64,000 bases of DNA from Takakia lepidozioides (Eukaryota > Streptophyta > Takakiopsida > Takakiales > Takakiaceae), in contig CM060733.1 in the NCBI GenBank assembly GCA_030704615.1, positions 25,296,001 to 25,360,000 on the forward strand, given 5' to 3'. Below, one piece after another: positions 58,998 through 64,000 of this stretch (its first letter is position 1; every line of letters starts with the position of its first letter). Below the pieces are notes generated by a model that searched no databases, was not told the origin of the DNA, and was given only the letters and a program-made list of their open reading frames with translations. The position numbers were made by a program, and so were the translations under genes.

Positions 58998-61722
58998 ATG
59001 AATTCAGTTCTAGTGGTGAACCACCTAGCAGTTCTGTCCGCTGGAGCTTCGGTTCATCTTGAGGTCTTACCATCTGGTAGTCGAACACTAGGCAGGGAAT
59101 TCCGGGTTGTTCGTAATCGAAGAAAGACCGGCAGAGCCTCTCGTCCTCAAACAATACATGCACCTTCAGTTCCTCTGTACACGGAGGCGAATAATGTGAC
59201 AGAGGAACATCTGTGTGCAAAGGAGGAGAAGCCAGATGGGGTTACGCCAGAGCCACGCTATTTAACGGCAAGTTCGATGCCCAGGGAGAAAACAGATGAA
59301 GAGAAGTTCAATGGAATCGCGGTCCTTAATTGTGGTGTCGATGGAACTTTCAAATCTGTTCAGAACAGAGTCGGAGACGAACTTGTGAAGCAGGCAGGGC
59401 AACATGCAAATAGCTATGTTCTTCACGACGGGCACGGAGATGAGAGGGACGTCTTCGAAAAGACGGATAGTGAGCTGGACGAAGAGAGCATTGAAGAAAC
59501 TGGGATTCGGGATTCGGGATTTGGGCCAAACTTGAATAGAAGCTCCTCTGTGAAAGGCTGCAAATCTAGTAATTCGAAAGCCGTCTCAAAGACAAAGATG
59601 AAGATCCTCATGAGAGAAGAGCAAGAAAGGGAGCGGAATGAAGCAATCATACAATCCTTCCATCTATACTATCAGGCGCAATATGGTGACAGATGGCATT
59701 CTCTATCCTTGGCACTCAAGTCGGACACACGCTCTTCCTGCCTGTTCAATAGCTTTTCAGATTCCCAAGTCTTTGCTCAACTAATGACGAGAGTGTCAAA
59801 TGTAGCAAGGCTTTGCTTCTTAAAGCTTCCAGTTTATGGGTCCGCAGACCGGTTCCCTCAGCCACAGAGAGATTCTGAAAGTGTGTACTCGCACTATCTG
59901 TTGGACGCTGCCTCTGTTCTGGTAACGGAGGCTCTACAGATCGAGGAAACAGATAAGGTGTTGGATATGTGTGCAGCACCCGGTGGTAAATCTTTGGCCA
60001 TTTTGCAGCAGCTGAGTCTTCCACGAGGTTCTCTCACGGCTAATGAATTCTCCAACGATCGAAGGAAGCGGCTGTGGAAGGTATCTTTCCCCGTGTCTTG
60101 CTATAGCAGCCACAAGTCTTTCACCAACTCTACTCAGGAAGCCAAAATGGTCGATCTTAGGCAAATGTAGCACAGCCCATCACTATTTGAAACACCATCC
60201 GGCCTGCATCTCCTGCATCTCCTTTTGGGCAAATGAGTGTAGACAAGTATCCTGTTTCCCCTAGAAGGTTTCCTTTGAGCCTGCGCTTATGTTGAGGTCA
60301 CTATGATTGTCTTGGTGTATACTGGTGGTGTATGGTGAATCTAAGAAGATGCTGGAGCGCAAGCTGGTTTATGGACGCCTGGTGTGAAGCAGGTCCTCAC
60401 TGACTACCTTCCTGAAGGCCTGCGACCGTGCGTCCGAGTAACTGGCAGGGACGGCACTCGATGGTGGGAAGAAGAGCTTTATGACAAGGTATGTGCTTGG
60501 CTCTGATCTACTCACTAATTCTTCCAAGAACTTAGCTGGTCCTTAAGTCATGTCAGGAACTGAGCCACATACATATTGAAGGACAACCGCCATGCACTGG
60601 TTTAAACTGCAGGATCTGGCATTTGAGAGTTTCGTTAAGAGACAATATCCAACATATCCCCTGGACACCTGTTTAGCAACAGAGATATATAGAGCCTGGC
60701 CCTGAAAGGGGGCAGTACTGCAATGTTAAGAGGCTCCTATTTGTGCCAACTTTGGCTGCGTTGTTTCTCTCTCTATAGGAGAACTTTGTCATGAGCAATG
60801 AACAGAAGCTGCATAATCTGAAACCAATCCTTCTTACACACCCCAAGACCTCACTTTAACATGGAGGATAGAAGTTCGTGCACTTTCTTGTTTTGTTATG
60901 TCCCTTCTCTACAGCTGCTGTTGGCAGTCACAGTTTAAAGGATCTCAACAATAGTGTCAGTTTGAGATGAGCAGGTCCTGGTAGATGCCCCATGTTCATC
61001 AGAGCAGCACTTACTGCACAATGTGGACATACTCCACAGCTGGACTGAGAAGAGATCTGCCAAAAATGCTAAACGGCAGCTAGCACTCTTGGGGGCTGCA
61101 TTGCGGAGTGTCCGTGTGGGAGGTCTTGTTGTTTATTCCACATGTTCTATCAGCAATTTGGAGAATGACGGTGTAATTTCCAAGGTAATACAGTGGAATC
61201 CCTTCTTTGTCTTTCGACTGTTGGTATAGAACTGGTACTTGCTAAATGGAAGGATTGAAGGTGCTGAGATTTCCATTTGAAGCTGTTGCTTACATCTTAG
61301 TATGCAGGCTCAACATAGAGCGTGAAATCTCATCTTATTGCTCAAAGTGGATAGGAGGGAGATTGACATTTGAGGGACAAGATAGGGGAGACAACGAGGA
61401 AAGCAATTAAGTTGTAATGGAAGGAGTAGCAGACCCACAAATACACAAAATCCTTCTATATCAATTCCACAAAGTCAAAAACAGTGCACAAGTTAGTGTT
61501 TGAAGTCCATTCCAACAGTGCAAACCTTGTTTGCCTTCGTTGTAAACAACATGAATGCAGGCCCAGAAGAAGTTGAAGGTGGCATTTGAGGTGGTGCATG
61601 GAAAGTGGACAATCGGGGAGGCAACCCAACATGGGTGGATCGTGCTGCCTGATGTGGCCCAAGGCTGGGGCCCACTCTACTTTGCAACATTACGGCGAAC
61701 TTCCTCGTTGTCCAGTGAATAA
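58998..61722 (+). CDS. NSUN3/NSUN4-like RNA cytosine-C5 methyltransferase
   Basis: Exons 58998-60080, 60393-60488, 60975-61184 and 61561-61722 are all phase 0 and give 516 residues. The SAM-binding motif VLDMCAAPGGKSLAILQQL ends exon 1. Exon 3 contains VLVDAPCSSEQHLL (motif IV cysteine) and VVYSTCSISNLENDG (motif VI catalytic cysteine). The last exon has THGWIVLPD-like GWIVLPDVAQGWGPLYFA, typical of NSUN3/4 enzymes, which methylate mitochondrial tRNA or rRNA. Before the domain, residues 1 to about 215 form a low-similarity, charged extension. The ATG at 58998 is the first in frame, but the frame stays open to 58908, so an upstream exon is possible. Organellar targeting is inferred from the family, not seen. 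Confidence 0.9.
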
Positions 61723-63491
61723 GAGGTTCCATGGTAACAACCTGAGCTCCCAACCGAGTTCAACTTCAAGAGGCTACAGGATATTCAATTTTGTGGTTTG
61801 TCCTCCCGGTGAATGTAATACAGTTTACGGAGAGACTTGACTAGCAGGAAATTCAGTTGTCATCTTGTTGACTGGCTTGGAGAGTTACAAACTATCCAAA
61901 TGTGATAGGCTGTCAGGTGTACTCAGGCTTAATTTTAACCCTCACTTGTGTCGGTCAGGCATCAGTCACCGGCATGTCATCGAGCAGCCCTGAAGAGTTG
62001 TGATGTTGCCAGATACTCAGGAAGCAGTTACGGAATTTTACTGATTGAGCAAGCACTTGATGAAAATGTGGTATTCTAGATTGGAACAATACAGTTATAG
62101 ATACATACAATTTCAGTTATGCAGGTCTGAGATTGCAGCTTATCAAGGGAGCAAGAAAGATGATCTGCTGACTGGCCACTCTTTTCAAGGAACAAGTTCG
62201 CATAGACCCCGGGGATACCATCTAGTGTGGACTCACATACCAGGTGATGTCTCTAAAGTTCAACTGAACAGCTTCTTTGCACACTGTACTACGGGTTTCA
62301 CTTGCACTCCAAATACAGTGTTGGATGAAATACCATTGAAATGGTGCCAACACCTGAAAAATGGCCCGGGATGACTCAACCATTGCTGAATCAACCAAAA
62401 CAGACCTCAATGCTTTCGAAGAGGAGCTTCACCGTCCCTTTCGGTGTGGATGGCTTCCTTGAAAGACTAAAAATGCAGACTTATCGCAAAGTTGCCTTGC
62501 GCCCAAAGCTTAACTCCGGACTCTGATAGACTGTATTCAGAAAATGGAGAGACAGAAAACATGAAAAAAGAAATAAAGGGGGTTGAATTATTGCAACCTG
62601 CTTGCCCTGCATCCCAAAGCTCATCCTTGGAACTCCAATAAAACTACGAAAAAACTATTGGGGTAATACCACTGAGATATCGCAACTTAGTTGCCCCGCA
62701 CTCCAAAGCTGGTCTTTGGAGCTCCGATAAAACAGTATTCTGAGCATACTAACAGCAATTTGTCAGGCACCATGCAGAATCCTTGATTGCTTCCATGCCC
62801 CCCCTTTTTTGTTACTTCCATACTCAATGTTCCTAAGTACTTTCTTATGAAAAGAAACTGTTGCATTCTCTCCAAAGTATCATGTGACAATTGTTGCAAT
62901 AGGAGAGCTACCTATGCAAACCAAGCAGAAGCAGATTGCACTGAGGCTCACACAAGCATACTGAGGTCAACCAATGAGACAGCATTACAAGAGGATAAGT
63001 CGGAAGATTATACCAGATTCAAGGATTTTTTGACATGTTATGCACAACGTCAGAACACTGAACCGAACAAGCCCAAGGTGGAGGCGCAATCCCTCTTAGC
63101 CTCGAAGATCTCACTAATAAACTACACCCCTGCATTTCAAACACATGAATGTTCCTCAACTCAAAATTTGGACCACAGAAAAATTCCTCAATGAAACTCT
63201 GTCACACCATTTCTGAGAAAGAATACAGAAGTTTGCAACAAAGACCAAGATGCTGTAAGAGAGACTTCTTCATACCCCCGATCTGGGAAAATTGAGTAGA
63301 AGCTCTTATTGATTGAATTGAATGCATACAAATTCGGATGTGTCCATGTGTACATGTTGTTTTTGGCAAGCAAGCCAACACAATTCTGCCTCTAACTGTA
63401 CAGTTTGACAGGCCTGTTGTTGGCCTAGGAAGTCCAAGGTTTTTGGCTTTGCTTTGTTCATTCTTTGACGTTCTCTCTGGCAAAGTACCCA
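61723..63491. other. 3' flank of the NSUN gene and spacer
   Basis: 62,475-62,735 contains three imperfect copies of about 80 bp (GCAACTTRGTTGCCCCGCA...CCAAAGCT...GGAGCTCCRATAAAAC). An open frame at 62,880-63,194 on the plus strand is of unknown meaning. No other gene was seen. Confidence 0.4.
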
Positions 63492-63827
63492 CTAAAATTG
63501 AAGGATTCCTGGAAGAGTTAAGGGCGCTTCGGTCAGAACGGTCCGGCACAAGGGGCACCTGCCCCTGGACTTCCACTCCCTAGTAGCACAGATTGTGCAG
63601 AAATTTGCATGACTGCAGGGAATAAGACATGCTCTTTTCAGAACCATTGGTTTCCCAGTCCCGGATTCCTCTTGGGACAGTACCCCACCAATCTCCTGAA
63701 AACAGACTACACACTCTGCTTTCTGCATTGCTTTGGCCGCCTTATCCAGATCAAGCATCCATGACACCTTCTCAATATAGTGTTGATTCAGCTTCTTCGC
63801 TCTCTCTCTTATGGCGTTATCATGAGC
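63492..63827 (-). CDS. RING-HC finger protein, last exon
   Basis: The exon begins after a TTTTGCAG acceptor at 63828 in phase 0 and runs 112 codons to a stop. A helical, lysine-rich stretch (RERAKKLNQHYIEKVSWMLD) precedes a C3HC4 RING: CVVC, then PCSHANFCTIC, then CPLC, placed close to the C-terminus (ending LPGILQF). This is typical of a ubiquitin ligase with a C-terminal RING. The rest of the gene lies beyond the right edge; no further exon was recognised in 63,828-64,000. Confidence 0.8.
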   Translation of the reverse strand, partial: AHDNAIRERAKKLNQHYIEKVSWMLDLDKAAKAMQKAECVVCFQEIGGVLSQEESGTGKPMVLKRACLIPCSHANFCTICATREWKSRGRCPLCRTVLTEAPLTLPGILQF

Positions 63828-64000
63828 CTGCAAAATGTCCGTACAGAATAAGACACATTCTTACTACCATCTGAGAAACTCTGAACGTAGGGAAAGATGA
63901 ACAAGGAAAGAGGGAAAGAAACGAAGAGTTTCACATCTAGCAGCATACAGATAGGACTCTTGAGGACTCTTGAAGTGCCATATCTGGACTTCTGGGTATT

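Overview
The window is nuclear DNA of a plant. The genes have many short exons separated by T-rich GT-AG introns. They include plant-type families: an RUS3/DUF647 gene, an ALMT-type anion channel, SDHAF2, an organellar-type NSUN methyltransferase, ankyrin repeats and a PLS-class DYW pentatricopeptide (PPR) sequence. DYW-PPR genes point to a land plant. The self-similar PPR repeats and heavy transposon load would suit a seed-free lineage (fern, lycophyte or bryophyte), but the species cannot be fixed from the sequence.

Layout. 1-5.2 kb (-): RUS3-like gene whose 3' end leaves the window; twelve exons with consistent phases were rebuilt. 5.5-6.4 kb (+): a small lysine-rich gene sharing a 312-bp divergent promoter with RUS3. 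Broken copies of this two-gene locus lie at 11.6-13.4 and 37.1-38.4 kb. 7.1-8.5 kb: remnants with OSB-like PDF motifs on both strands. 9.1-11.5 kb (+): a frameshifted DYW-PPR pseudogene. 14.7-16.1 kb: nested MITE/SINE insertions. 16.1-19.2 kb: an ankyrin pseudogene interrupted by a gag fragment of an LTR retrotransposon.

20.3-31.6 kb: the most unusual region. An intact ten-exon gene (1,177 codons, -) joins a ParB-like domain to a degenerate beta-class DNA-methyltransferase fold. It lies head to head with a decayed MULE-type transposase gene (+) that has a WRKY/GCM1-like zinc finger and a SWIM finger. Imperfect GTGAGCG-rich inverted repeats bracket the pair, so the whole may be one 11.3-kb Mutator-like element carrying a methyltransferase-like passenger. 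Two introns of the passenger gene contain eleven copies of a 22-bp near-palindrome.

33.2-34.9 kb (+): decayed Ty3/gypsy gag-protease. 39.0-44.6 kb: a complete but inactive hAT element with an 8-bp target duplication and an internal higher-order tandem repeat. 45.4-46.9 kb: a second copy of the 15-16 kb MITE, carrying a SINE and a TTAA-type MITE whose empty target site is preserved at 15,975. 48.7-53.1 kb (-): ALMT-like channel. 54.9-56.8 kb (+): SDHAF2. 59.0-61.7 kb (+): NSUN3/4-like RNA methyltransferase. 63.5-64 kb (-): last exon of a RING-HC protein.

The intact host genes are ordinary housekeeping genes and form no pathway together. The accessory stretches between them hold the transposons, duplications and pseudogenes. 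All exon models are read by eye from splice sites and phase, without transcript evidence.
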